Of a stretch of 64,000 nt of DNA, positions 13,099-27,900 are shown piece by piece (within the stretch, counting starts at the first letter, position 1; the number at the start of each line of letters is the position of its first letter). The stretch lies in assembly GCA_029783825.1 (NCBI GenBank), contig JAREIK010005871.1:1-64000 (forward strand). Direction: 5' to 3'. Source of the stretch: Sapria himalayana. Lineage: Eukaryota; Streptophyta; Magnoliopsida; Malpighiales; Rafflesiaceae. Position numbers and translations under genes: made by a program. The notes beneath the pieces were generated by a model. It was not told the DNA's origin, did no database searches, and saw only the letters and a list, made by a program, of their open reading frames with translations.

Positions 13099-16000
13099 TT
13101 ATAATATAATTTTAACTCTTAAATTATTGACATCACTATCTTTCTCCAATGGGTCTTCTAACATTTCATCTGATTCCAATATAAGTTCCAACTCATCTTC
13201 AAATTGAAATTCATCATCTTCAATTTCTATTAGGTCACCATTTGAGTCACATAAATTTTATGGATCTTCATCTACATGCACAGGCTCAATATTATCTATG
13301 TCATCTTCTTGGAATACTAGTGCATGAGCTAAGTCTTCACTTCTTTGTTGAGATGTTGGTACTTCAAAATTTGATTGACCTTTGATTTTGCAAATCACCC
13401 ACCAATCACTTTTATCACGAGATAAACTCGATTATGTATAATAATATACTTTAGTGGCTTGAACTACCATAATAAATGGTGCATATTGATTATATCTGTG
13501 TTTATGGTTAACATCCACTAGTTTATAATTTCTATGAATCTTTGTACCTACATTTCATGTAGGATCAAACCACTCACACTTTAATAATACAATCCTATTA
13601 TTTTTGAGTCTAGGATACTCCAACTCAATAACTTTTGTTAGTTGACCATAATAATCAATCTCATCTGCACTATAACCTTATCCTTTAATGCATACACCAT
13701 TATTCATTGTTATTTTAGAAGAACCATGCCTAATTATGTAAAATTTATATCCATTGATAAAATACCCTGGATAGGTTGTCACATATCTAAATGGGCCTTT
13801 ACTTAGATTCTGAATTAAAATATTAGAATCTTCATTTGAAGGATCATTTGCATTTGCCATAAATTAAACAAATGAAGTTAACAAATAAAAGATATTAATA
13901 AATTAAATAATTCAAAAATTTAAAACTTAATAATTCTCACATAACTTTTTAATCAATTCACAAATTTGGTTTCTAGCATATAATCGACATCATTGCTGGA
14001 AATCGCGTGTTGTCTATTTCTTAACTACCCAAAATAAATACTGTACAAATATAAAAAGAGAGAGAAAAATATATATCAATTTTTAATTTTTACTATTAAA
14101 AACAAAATTATACTATGAGTAAACCTACAACCATTTAGGTATATATACTCAATATAAGTGCAACCTCCTCACTATTAAGTAGAACATAGCTCCTGGTTTG
14201 CTTTCTACTCTTTATTTGTCATACCTCTTTTTTTTATTCTTCCAAATGCTCTTTAAGGGTACTTTAAGATAGATAGTTTATCCATAGAATCATCCTCTAC
14301 CATCACATGACCTTCATCATTCCGAGGAACATCGATTTTTTATATTGACATGATCCTCAAAATAATAAGAACAAAATGATAACGCTTCTTCTATTAAATA
14401 TGCATTACAAATTGAACCTTCAACTTTTGCCTTGCTCCTAATATTCAATTTCAACTTACGAAAATACCTACAACCATAATGCTAGGTTTCAATTATATTA
14501 AATTACAATATTACTTTATGTATGAAATAATAAAACATAGTTAATTTTATGTATTTACCTCTCAAAAAGATACATCCACCAATATTTCACTATACTGCTA
14601 TCCTTGCTTCATATGCCAAATAGACCAGAAAATACTCTATTGAGTCAAAAAAGCTCAGTGAGAATATCCGTTCAAGCTTATAAAGAATAAGTGGTATGTC
14701 ATTTTCCACTCTCAGCATGTCATCTATTTTAATTATGGTTGTAGTTAGCTATTTGAAAAACAAACTAAGTTCTGTAAGGACCTTCCAAATACATAGGAGA
14801 ATTAATTCATGGAATACAATTGGTATTAAACTCTATATAAATACATGATAGTCATGACTTTTCATTCCAAATAACTTAAGATTGTTCATATCCACGCATC
14901 TACCGATATTTGACACATATCCATTAGGGTATTTCAAATTTTAACCCATTCACACAATATTTGTCTTGCTTTCTTATCAAGTATGTAACGAGCTTTAGGG
15001 AATGTTCCTGTTGCATCGTTCAGTTTCAATTCAGGATGCCGACACTAATCATTCAGCTCTTGTCTTGATTTTAAAGTGTCTTTTGTTTTTTCGTCTACAT
15101 TAAGGATAGTATTGAAAATATTATCAAACACATTTTTTTCAATATGTCATCCAAGTTATGATGAATTCAATTGGACTTCCAATATGGCAAGTTCCAAAAA
15201 ATACTACGTCTCCTCCAGCCAAATAATTTGCATATTGGTCCATTAGTTCCAGTAGCATCCTTTTCAGTTACCTTCTTCTAACCCAAACTCTGAATCTCTG
15301 TCATAAAATGATTTTTTAAATGAATAGCTGGTGCAACTATCATCATAGTTTTATTTTTTCGAAATACTATTCTATTTCTTCAGAAAGGATGATTCATAGT
15401 AGAAACTTAAGATTGTTATCTAAGATTTCCTGTTTACCACTAAATTTGAAGGTAAATGCATCAAACTTTTTCATGCAATACGAGCATGCGAATCATCTTA
15501 TAGTACTCCAGCCATACAATATTGAATATGTAGGAAAGTCACTTATCGTTCACATAAGGGCTACCCACAAAATGAAAATTTGTTTCATTGAGATATCATA
15601 TATATTCATGCCAACATCCCACAAATGATATAACTCTGCTATAAAAGGCTACAATAAAATATCCAGAATGTCTTTCGGATTTTTTGGTGCTGGAACCAAT
15701 ATTTGAAAAAACATATATTGCTCTTTCATACACAACCACATATAAAAATTATAAGGTGTCACTATCACATGTCATGTTGAATATTGTTGTCTAGATTGCC
15801 CAAATGGCTGAAATCCATTAGTGTAGAGACCCAATCTCATATTTTGACTTTCAGCTGCAAAATCTTGATGTATATCATTAAAATGCTTCCAAGCAAGTGA
15901 ATTTGATGGATGATGCATTACTCCTTCTTCAACCTCATGCTCAGAATGCCACCTCATATTATTTGCTGTAGTATTTAATGCATATAGTATCTATAATTGA

Positions 16001-16808
16001 GGAATTAAATGAAAATAAAACATCTTCTTAAATGCAACTTTCAATTTTTGTCACATATGTGCAATACGAGGTGTATTCTTAACCCGATGATGACTACAAA
16101 ACTTAGAGCTAATTAAATCACTTTCACCACACCAAAATAACATACATCTATTGAAATAATAATCAATTTTTTCCACTGATAGACCCATTCCTCATAGTAA
16201 CTTATTAGTGTTGAAAAAGTTGATAATGGCCAAATTATTATCTGAAATGATCTCCTTCATCATTTCTGTCACCTAATCAAATAATTTCTCAGACATGTTT
16301 TTTAGACTTAATGCTCATAAGTCGAGCCACAAGTGATAATTGCTAATGTATTTTACAACTAGGCCACACCTCATTATCTGCAGCTTTAAGAATTTCATAA
16401 AATTCCTGAGCTTCAAGATTATGTGGTTCATTCATGTAATCCAAATTTAAGTCAGCGCCAACAGCTTAAGACCATTCTATGGTATGTGTTTGATGCTTCT
16501 TCACTACAAGAAATTATTCAGTACCCTCATTTTAGTCAATGTTCAGAGCTATTGTACTTTACCCATGATAAATCCAAACAAAATAATTTGATACAAATTC
16601 ATATTTAGCCAAATTGTATCCTATAGTGTTTACATCATGAAAACAAATAAACTTCCACTTGTGATGATTACATGGACACTTAATTTTTTATTCATCCATC
16701 TCGATTGACTACATGCAAAATTGATGTAAGTTTCAAGCCCACTCAAAAAATCTTTATTCAAGATTCTATTCATAAACCTTTTTACATCCATAGATGACCT
16801 GAACTCAT
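13099..16808 (-). pseudogene. CACTA TNP2-like transposase remnant, copy 1
   Basis: The catalytic-type transposase of CACTA elements, read from an ATG at 16808 (MSSGHLWM). In order along the minus strand are: the transposase-associated N-terminal domain (16550-16808); the Transposase_21 core, with the fragment LGLYTNGFQPFGQS near 15780-15840; a DUF4218-type region (about 14550-14930) with conserved wording such as WYFPFERY-like ends; and a DUF4216-type region at 13680-13860 containing SKGPFRYVTTYPGYF and HGSSKITMNNGVCIKG. An acidic C-terminus follows and ends at 13099. A one-base deletion just after WM shifts the frame, and many stops occur, so it is inactive. The order and strand match copy 2 (35993-39699); copy 3 is the inverted counterpart. 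Confidence 0.85.
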
Positions 16809-17080
16809 TTACTTATTTTATTTACAAATAATAATGCTCAATCATTATTTTGAATTAAACATTCAATTACTTCAAAATATACTAATAAATAAATAAAATT
16901 ACTTACAGATGAATATTTAAAAATTAAATATCATGAATATTGAGGCAATGCATTGCAAGAATCTATATGAATAGATAAAGTAATTTTTAGCATGGTAAAT
17001 ATTAATAGATATTACTCTATTACTATATAAAGAGAGAAAAATGCAATAATGGACAAGGAAGGAAAGCAAAAAAGAGAGAG

Positions 17081-17490
17081 ATTTAATGTTTGAAGGGAAA
17101 GAGGGAGAGAGAGAGAGAGAGAGAGAGAAAGGGAGAGAGATAGAGATAAAGGGAGAGATAGAGAGAGAAAGGGGGGGGAGAGAGAGAAAGGGGGAGAGAG
17201 AGAGAGAGAGAAAGGGGGGAGATAGAGAGAAAGAGGGGAGAGAGAGAAAGGGGGAGAAAGAAATTGAGAGGGAGAGAGAGAGAGAGATAAAGGGAGAGAG
17301 AGAGAGAGAGATAAAGGGAGAGATAGAGAGAGAAAGGAGGGAGAGAGAAAGAGAAAGGGGGAAAGAGAAAGAGGGAGGGAGAGAAAGGGGGAGAGAGAAA
17401 TTGAGAGGGAGGGAGGGAGGGAGGGAGAGAGAGAGGAAAAGAGAGAGAGTGACATAGAAAGAATGAGAGAGGGAGAGAGAGACACAAAGA
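17081..17490. repeat. GA-rich homopurine tract
   Basis: About 410 bp that are almost purely G and A on the plus strand (GAGAGA, GGGAGA, GAAAGGGGG words). It follows directly on the 5' flank of CACTA copy 1, which can be aligned with copy 3 up to about 17070. The long Ser/Leu/Pro open frames on the minus strand and Arg/Glu/Lys frames on the plus strand are simple-sequence artefacts. Homopurine-homopyrimidine mirror-like tracts can form triplex (H-) DNA. Confidence 0.93.
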
Positions 17491-17820
17491 GAATGTAGTG
17501 TTAGAATGAGGAATTACATAAAAAAGTAAAAATTTTCTTCTATAGAAACCTATCAATTATTACATCTTTTGTCAAATATAAGTTCATATATGAGCCTGAG
17601 GCCCAAGATGTGGGATTAGGTAAGAGAGAGACCCTTATTTGTATTATACCATATATGAGCGTGATCAATGGACACTCTCATGCTATATGCTTACATATTA
17701 TTGAAATTTATATCTTTTGCCATTTAATAGCAATTTAGTGAAACAAATAAGTATAATCCCATATATAATTATATGTTTTTATACATATAGTATATATAGT
17801 TATAAATAGTTATATATGGT
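17491..17820. other. Short unique spacer, no gene seen
   Basis: About 330 bp of AT-rich unique DNA between the GA tract and the large TAGA array. I find no coding signature or recognisable element. Confidence 0.5.
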
Positions 17821-18875
17821 TAAACATAAATAGATAGATTAAAAAATAGATGAATAGATTGATAGATAGATAGACAGATAGATAAAAAAAGTTAGATTGA
17901 AAAATGGATGGATAGATAGTCATATAGATAGATGAAAAGATAGTTGGATAGATTGACAGATAGATAGAAATATAGATAGACGGATAAATAGACAGATAGA
18001 TAGATGGATATATATATCGATAGATAGATGGATTGATAAATGGATAGATAAATGGATAGATATCTAGATAGATTGATGGATAGAAAGACAAATTGATTGA
18101 TTGAGAGATAAACGAATAGATAAATGAATAGTTAGATAGAAAATAGACTAATAGATAGATTGATAAGTAGACAGATAGTTAAGTGAATAGATAGACTAAT
18201 ATATAGATGGATAGTTATAGAGACAGACAGACAGACAAATAGATAGATAGATATATAGATAAATAGGTAAATAAATAAATAAAGACAGATAGATAGACAA
18301 ATATATAGATATATAGATAGAATGTTAGATAGATAAATAGATAGATTGATAGATCTATTGATAGATAGATCGATAGACATATAGTTAAAAAGATAGATAA
18401 ATAGATAGATAGATAGATAGATAGACAATTAGATAGATAAAAAGATAGAAAGATTGATAAACACATAGATAGATATTTAGTCTGTTAGAATGTAATATAA
18501 ATCGACAAATAGATAGACAGATAGTCGGACAAATAGATAGACATATTTATCGACAGATCAATAGATATATATATAGATGGATAAATAGACATATCGATTG
18601 ATAGACATATAGATAGACAGATAGATAGAAAGATATACAGACAAATAGATTGATAGATAGACAAAAATACATACATAATACAAAGGCAAATATATAGATA
18701 GACAGATAGAGAACAAACATACAAATAAATAGATAGATAGATTGAAAAATAGAGAGGCAGATAGGCAAAGATAAAAAGACAGATAGATAGAATGATCGAT
18801 AGATAAATAGATAGATAGATATACCGATAGATAGAATGACAAATAGTCAGACATAAGACATGGAGATATATAGAT

Positions 18876-18906
<31 letters not shown>

Positions 18907-21254
18907 TAGATAGATAGATAGAAAAATAGATATACAGATAGATAAACAAATAGAAAAACATATAAATAGAAAAGTAGATAGATAGATAGATAGACAAATA
19001 GATAGATAGATAGACAAATAGATAGATAGACTGATAGACAGATAGATAGATACATTTAGAGATAAATAAATAGATAGACAAGACATATAGATAGAAAGAT
19101 AAAGAGATAAATAGACAGACACATAGATAGATATAAAGATATGTAGATAGAGAGACAAACAAATAGATAGACAGACAGATAGATAGATAGATAGACATAT
19201 AGATAGTAAAATAAATATATTGATAGATAGACAAATAGATTGACATAAAGTTAGATAAGCTGATGGATATATAGACAGATAGATAGAGAGATATATAGTT
19301 AGAAAGATAGAAAGACAGATAGATAGACAGGCATATAAACAAACACAAATATAGATAGGTAAAAATATAGATAGATAAATAGACTGACAGATAGATAGAC
19401 AGATAGATAGATAGACGGATAAATAGATTGATAGAGATATAGTATTATTAACGGATAGATAGATGTATTGTTAAATAGATGATTAGGCATATAGATAGAT
19501 AGAGAGATAGACAGATAGATAGAACGAATGATAGATGGATATTTAGATGGATAAATAGATAGATAGATATACATACATATATATATATATATATGGATAG
19601 ATAAATAGATTGATAGAAGGATAGATAATCATAAAGAATGATAGATAGATCGATAGATAGACATATAGATAGACAGACATATTGATAGATAGATAGATAG
19701 TCAAATAGATAGATAGTCAAATAGATAGATAGATAGACAGAAAGATAGAGAGAGAGAGAGAGAGAAAGATAGAGATATAAATAAATAGATAGACAAATAT
19801 ATAGACAAATAAATCGAAGATAGATTGATAGATAAATATATAAATAGATAGATAGATAAAAAGAATGATAGACATATTGATATATATATTGATAGATAGA
19901 TTGATAGACACATAGATAGAAAGAGAGATAGATAGATATATAAACAGATAGATAGATAGAAAAATAGACAATTAGAATCACAGACAAACAGATAGATATA
20001 TAGACATATAAATAGATAGACAATTAGATAGATTGATAGATGATAGATTGATAGATATATAGATAGACTAAGAGATAGACTAATAGATAAAGACACAGAA
20101 AGATAGACATATAGTTAGATATATTGACAAATAGATAGATAGACAGATAGACAAATAGATAGACAGATATATAGACAAATAGATAGACATACAAATATAT
20201 AGCTAGATAGACAGATAGATATACAGAAAAATATATAGATAGATAGATAGAAGAATAGATAGATAGATGGATGGATGGATGGATATATAGATGCATAGAT
20301 AGATGAATACAGAGATTGATAGATTGTTGGAAAGATAGGTAGATAGATTGATGGATAGTTAGACAGATGGATAGATGGATAAATAGATGGATACATAGAT
20401 GAATAGATTGATGGATAGTTAGACGGAAAGATTGATTGATAGATAGATGGAAAGATTATTGGGTAGATAGATGGATAGATAGTAGATAGAAAGATGGATA
20501 GATAGACAGATAGAGAGTTGGATAGATACATAGACAAATAGAAGGATCAATAGATGGATAGATAGATGGGTAAATTGATAGATAGATAGACTTATAGATA
20601 GATGGATAGATTAACAAATTGATAGATAGATAGATAGATAAAGATATAGATATATAGATAGATAGATAGATAGATAAACATAGTGATAGTCGGATAGATA
20701 AATTGACAGAGATAAATAGATTTATAGAAAGATAATAGATAGTTCGATAGACAAATAGAAAGATTGATAGAGATATAAATAGATATATAGTTAGATAGAT
20801 AGATAGACATATAGTTAAACATATCGATAAACATATTGATAAAGAGATCAATAGGCAGATAGTTAAATAGATAGATAAATAGATAGATATACACATAATT
20901 AAATAAACATATAGATAGATAGATAGATAGATAAATAGACATAAAGATCGATAGATAAATAGATAGATATACACATAATTAAATAAACATATAGATAGAT
21001 AGATAGATAGATAAATAGACATAAAGATCGATAGATAAATAGATAGATAGACAGATAGAAAGATATATATATATATACACTCTTATAAATAAATAGATAG
21101 ATAGATTATTAGATTGCTAGATATAGAAATAGATAGACAACTATATAAAAAGATATTTTGACACATAGAATGATAGATAGATACATAAATAGATATATAG
21201 AGAAATAGAAAGATAGATAGATAAATACATAGATAGATTGAAAGATAGATAGAT

Positions 21255-21298
<44 letters not shown>

Positions 21299-21489
21299 AA
21301 ATAGAAAGATAGATAGTTAAATAGATAGACGGACAGATAGATAGACAGATAGATAGATAGACGGACAGACAGATAGAAAGTTAGATAGATAGATAGACAC
21401 ATAGATAGATTGATTGATAATAAATAGATATATAAATAGATAGATATATAGATAGACAAACAGATAGATTGATATATAGATAGATAGTT

Positions 21490-21530
<41 letters not shown>

Positions 21531-21917
21531 TAGATAGATAGAAAGATAGATAGACACATAGATAGATAAACATTTGATTGATAGATAGATAAATAGATAA
21601 ATACATAGATAGATAGATAAATAGATAGATAGATAGATAGATAGATAGACATGTATATAGATTGGTAGATACATAAATAGATAAAAAAATCGATATATAG
21701 ATAAATAAATAGATAAACTGAAATATATATAGAGAGATGGATAGATATATTGATTGATAGATAGAAAAAAAGATATATTTGTATATAGATACAAAGATAG
21801 ATAGATAGATAGATAGACATATAGATACATAAATAGATAAACATACAAACATACAGATATACATATACATAGAAAGTTTGATAGACAGAAAGATAGACAC
21901 ACAGATAGATAGACAGT

Positions 21918-21950
<33 letters not shown>

Positions 21951-24900
21951 TTAGATATATACACATATATATAGAAAAATAGATAGTTAGAAAGATAGAT
22001 AGATATATAGATAGAAAATTAGATACACAAATAGACAGATAAATTTATAGACAAATTGATAGACAAAAAAATAGATTGATAGAAATATATATGGATAAAT
22101 AGATAGATAGATAGTTTGATTGATAGAATGATAGATAGACATATAGATACACAAATATATAGATAGATAACATAAATAGATAGACAAATAGATAAATAGA
22201 TAGTTAAATTGATAGATTGATATATAGATATTTAAATATATAGACAGATAGATAGATAGATAGATAGATAGATTGATAGCCAGATAGATACACAAATAAA
22301 TAGATAGATAGATAGTAAGAACAATAATCATATAGATAGACAAATATATAGATAGTAAGATAGACCAAAAGATAGACAATATATAAAGATTGATTGATAG
22401 ATAGGCAAATAGATAGAGCTATAAATAGATAGATAGATTGATAAATAGATATATAGACAAATTGATAGACAGATAGATAGACATTAATATAGAGAGATAA
22501 ATAAAAAGATAAAAAATAGATAGATAGATAGATAGATAGATAGAAAGGCAGATAGATAGACAAATAGATAGAAAGATAGACATACATTTCGAAAAACATA
22601 TATATTAATAGATTGATATACAAAAAATAGATATATAGATTGATAGATAGACAACTAAAAAAAGATTTATAGTAAGATAGATATTTAGATATCTATATAT
22701 AGATAGACATATTGAAAGACATTATGATTGATATATAAATAAATAGATAGATAGATAGATATATAGATAGATCTATAAATAGATAGATATGTAGATAGAT
22801 AGATAGATAAATAGTTAGATAGATAGATAGACAATTAGTTACATAAATAGATAGATCGATAGAGAGATTGATAGTTTGATAGTTAAATTGAAAGATATAT
22901 TGATTTAGAGATTGAAAGACAGATTGATTGATTCATTGATAGACATATAGATAGATAGATATATAGATAAAAATAGATAGACAGATAAATAGATATATAG
23001 ATAGAAAGATAGAAAGAGACACAAATTTATAGATAGTTAGAAAGACAAATAGATAGATTGATATCTAGATAGATAGAAAGATTGATAGATAGATTGATAC
23101 ACAAAAAAGATAAATAGATAGATAGATAGATGGACAGACAGATAGATAGGTAGAAATACAAATAGATAGACAAATATATAGTTTTATAGATAGACAGATA
23201 GAATGACAGATATATTGACAGATAGATAGATATGTAGATGGAGATATAAATAGAACTAACCATAGACAGATAGTTAAATAGATAGATAGATAGTTAAATA
23301 GAAAGATAGACATATAGATAGACAAATATATAAAAAGATAGAGAAAGAAAGATTGATAAATAGATAGACACACAAAAAGATAGATAGATAGATAAATACA
23401 TTGACATATAGATAGATAGATTGATAGATACACAGATGGATAGATTGATAAAATAATAGAAAGATAGATAAACACATTGATAGATAGATGGATAGATAAA
23501 TAGAGAAATAGATAGATAGATATATAGACAGATAGACAGATATAAAGATAAATAGATAGACAGATATAAATACAAATATATAGATAGATAGATAGATTTG
23601 ACAAATAGATAGATAGACATATAGTAGACATACATAGACAAATAGATAGACAACTAGCTAGATATAGATATATAGACATATATATAGATAGATAAATAAA
23701 TAGAATAATATATAGATATAAATTTAGTTAGATATATCGATTGAGAGATTGATAGACAAATAGATATGTAGATATATAGATAAATACCTAGACAATAGAT
23801 AGACAAATAGATAGACATATAGATAGATAGATTGATCAATAGATAGATAAATTGTTAGATATATAGACAGACATATAGATAAGAAGATAGATAAATAAAA
23901 AGATACTTAGAGAGAGATATATATAGATAGATAGATAGATAGATAGATAGGCACATAAATAGAAAATAGATAGACAGATTGATTAATAGAATGATAGATT
24001 GATTGATTGATGGATACACAATTAGACATAGATATATATAGACAAATAAACAGACAAATATACATATATAAAGTTAGATATTTAGACAAATAGATAGATA
24101 GATTACCATTTTAATGATAGAAAGATAGATATATAGATAAGCAAACAAATAGACAGATAGAAAGATAGAAAGATAGATAGAAAGATAGATAGACAGATAG
24201 ATAAATAGAAAGACAGACAGACATATAGATAGATAGATAGACATATATATTGATAGACCTATAGACATAGACAGAAAGATAGATAGATAGATAGATAGAC
24301 AGACAGATAGATTGATTGATTGACATATTTATATAAAGATAGATAGATAGACAAATAGATAATAGATAAAAAGATTGAATGACAAAAAGAGACATAAATA
24401 TATGGATAAATAGACAGATAGAGAGACTGATAGATAGAGAGATTGATAGTCGGATAGATAGAATGATAAATTGAAAGTTATATAGACCAATAGATAGATG
24501 GATATTGATAGATAGAGAGATAGATAGATTCTTAGATAAATAGATAGACAGATAGATAGTTACTTAAATAGTCAAATAGATAGATTTATACATAGATAGA
24601 TAGGTTGACAAATATATGCACAGATAAATTAATAGATAGATACATATATAGAAATACAGAAAGAAAGAAAGATAGATAGATAAAAGGATAGATATGAAAC
24701 TTTATAGACAGATAGATATATAGATATATAAATAGATAGATAAATAGGTAGTCAGATAGATAGATTAAAAATTAATTAAACATATTGATATGTAGATTTA
24801 TAGATAGATAGTTTGATAAATAGATAAATAGATCGATTAATAGAAAGAAAGATATATAGATAAAAATATTGATTGATTGATTGACAGACAGACAGACATA

Positions 24901-27900
24901 TAGATAGATAGGTAGGTAGGTAGGTAGGTAGATAAATTGTAATATAAATTGACACATAGATGGATAAATAGAGAGATATATAGATATATAGATAGATAGA
25001 CAGAAAAATAGATTGGGATATAGATAGAAAAATAGATATATAGATATGCAGATAGATAAATAGATAGATAGATAGACAAATAGATAGATTGATAGATATA
25101 TAGACAACTATATAGGCAGAAATACAAATAGATAAAAAGATAGATAGTATATAGACAGATAGATAATCAAATACATAGAATGATAGATAGATAGACAGAC
25201 AAATTTATAAATAGATAGATAGACATACATATAGATAGATAGATAAAAAAAATAGACATATAATCAAATACATAAATAGTTAGATATACAGATAGCTAGA
25301 GAAATAATATTTAGATAGATAGATAGATAGACCTATAGTTAGAAAAATAGGCAAATATATAGATAGACATATAGACAAATAGGTAGAAAAACATATAGAC
25401 TGACAATATACAGACAAATAGATATGCATATAGATAGATAGATAGATAGATAATATGATAGATAAACAGATAGATTTATAGATAGATAGATAGACAAACA
25501 TATAAAGAGAGATTTAGATAGACAGATAGATAGACATTTAGATAGTTATATAGAGAGACATATAGTCATATAGATAGACAGGCAGGCAGATAGATAGATA
25601 GGTTGATAGACAAATTGATAGACTGATAGATAGATAGATATATAAACATATAAACAAATAATTCAATAAACATATAGGCAAATAAATATATAGATAGATT
25701 GACAAACAGATGGACAAATGGATAAACAAGCTTATAAATAGATAGATAAATAGAGAGATAGAGAGAAAGATAAATCCATAGATTGACACCTTATAGATAG
25801 AAAGATAGATAAATAAAAAGACAAACAGAAAGACATATTTAGAGACAGATAGACATACAAATAAATAGACACATAGAAACATAGATAGAAAGACATATAT
25901 ATAGACAAAAAAGAAAGACTGATAGATAGATAGAAATATATAAGGATAGATAGATGGATAGAAAGATTGATAGAAAGATGGATAGATAGGTGGATAGATA
26001 GTTAGAATGATAGATGGAGAGATAGACGGATAGATAAATAGATAGATTGATGAATAAATATGTTTAAATTAATGGATAGATAGTAGGATATATAGAAGGA
26101 TATAAAGATGGTTAGATAGATAGATAGATAGATAAATTGATAGATTTATAATAGATAGATAGGTAGATAGATAGATAGATACACTAATAAATAGATGGAT
26201 AGATAGACCAAAAGATAGATAGACATATAGAAAGATAGATCGACATATAGATAGACACACATATTATAGAGAGATAGATAGAGAGATAGCAGATAAATAG
26301 ACACATAGATAGATAGATAGATAGACCAACATTTAGACAAATAGTTTGATAGACACACAGATAGACAACATGTATATATAGACAGAAATATAGACAGATA
26401 GACAAATAAATAGATATACAGATAAAAAAATAGATTTACAGATAAATAAAAAAATAAATTGATAGATAAATAGACAGCTAGATAATTAGACAGATAGATA
26501 AACATATAGATAGATAGACAGATAGATAAATACATTGATATATAAGCACATAAATAAATAGATAGATAGACAGACATATAGTAGATAGATAGAAAGACAG
26601 ACATATGGATAGATAAATAGACAAATAGATAATGGATAGATAGACACAGAGATAGACATATAGATATACAAATAGATAGATAGACAAATAAACAAATAGT
26701 TAGATATATAGATAGAAAGACACATTTACAGATAGATAGATAAACTGATAGATTAATAGATAGTTAGAGAGATAAACAAATAGACAGATAGATATATAAA
26801 AAGATAGATTGATAAATAGATATATAGATTGACATATAGAAATGCAGATTAACAGAAAGATAGATAGATATATATATATAAACAAATAATTATAGAAATA
26901 GATGGATAAATATATAGAAAGATATACAGATAGATAGATAGACAGATAGACATATAGTTAAATAGACAGATAGATTGATAGATTGACAAACATATATATA
27001 GATAGAAAGACAAATAGAAACACATATAGATAGATAGATAGATAGACAGATAGAAAGATAGACAAATTGGTAGACATATAAAAATCAAAAGAAAAAGACA
27101 TATAGATAGATGAAGAGATAGTCAGATAGAGAGACTGATAGATATTTGAAAAGATAGGCAGATAGATAATTTTAAAAATTGAAAGATAGATAGATAGAAG
27201 ATATATTAATAGATAAATGGATATAGATAGATAGATAGACAAATAAATAGACAAATAGATAGATAGATAGACAAGAAAGATAGACATGTAGATTGATAGA
27301 TTGATAGTCAAATAGATAGATAGATAGTTATATAGATTGATAAATAGATATATAAAAATATGGATATATAAATAGTTTGATATATAGATGCGCATATTTA
27401 TATATAGATCGATAGACTAATAGATAGACACATAAATAGATAGATCATTAGATAGATAGATAGATAGATAGAAATATAGATCGATAGATTGATAGATTGA
27501 CATAAAGATAAACAGACAGCTAAACAGGTAGACACACAAATAGACAAATTGCCAAACAAATAGAGTAATTGATAGAAAGAAAGATATATAAATAGTTAGA
27601 TAGGCAGATAGATAGATAGATAAATAGATAGATAGACAAATAGATAGATGGGAAAATAGATAGATAGACAAACATATAAATAGATAGAGAGATTGACAGA
27701 CAGATAGATAGATATATATGCATACAGATAGATAATAGATAGAAATATAGATAGACAAATAGATAGCTATATAGATCAATAGAAAGATGCACAGATAGAT
27801 AGACATACAGATAGACATGGAGATATACAAATATATAGATATACAAATAGATAGCTAGATAGAAATACATATAGATAGATAGTTAGTTAGAAAAATAGAG

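Noticed and set aside
16502..16520. CACTACAAGAAAT, which matches the CACTA terminal consensus
   Set aside because: It lies inside the N-terminal coding part of TNP2 copy 1, and the aligned sites in copies 2 and 3 show it arose by small changes in coding sequence. No flanking duplication or subterminal repeats.
17012..17556. Ser/Leu/Pro-rich minus-strand and Arg/Glu/Lys-rich plus-strand frames over the GA tract
   Set aside because: Direct translation of a simple purine repeat; no domain.
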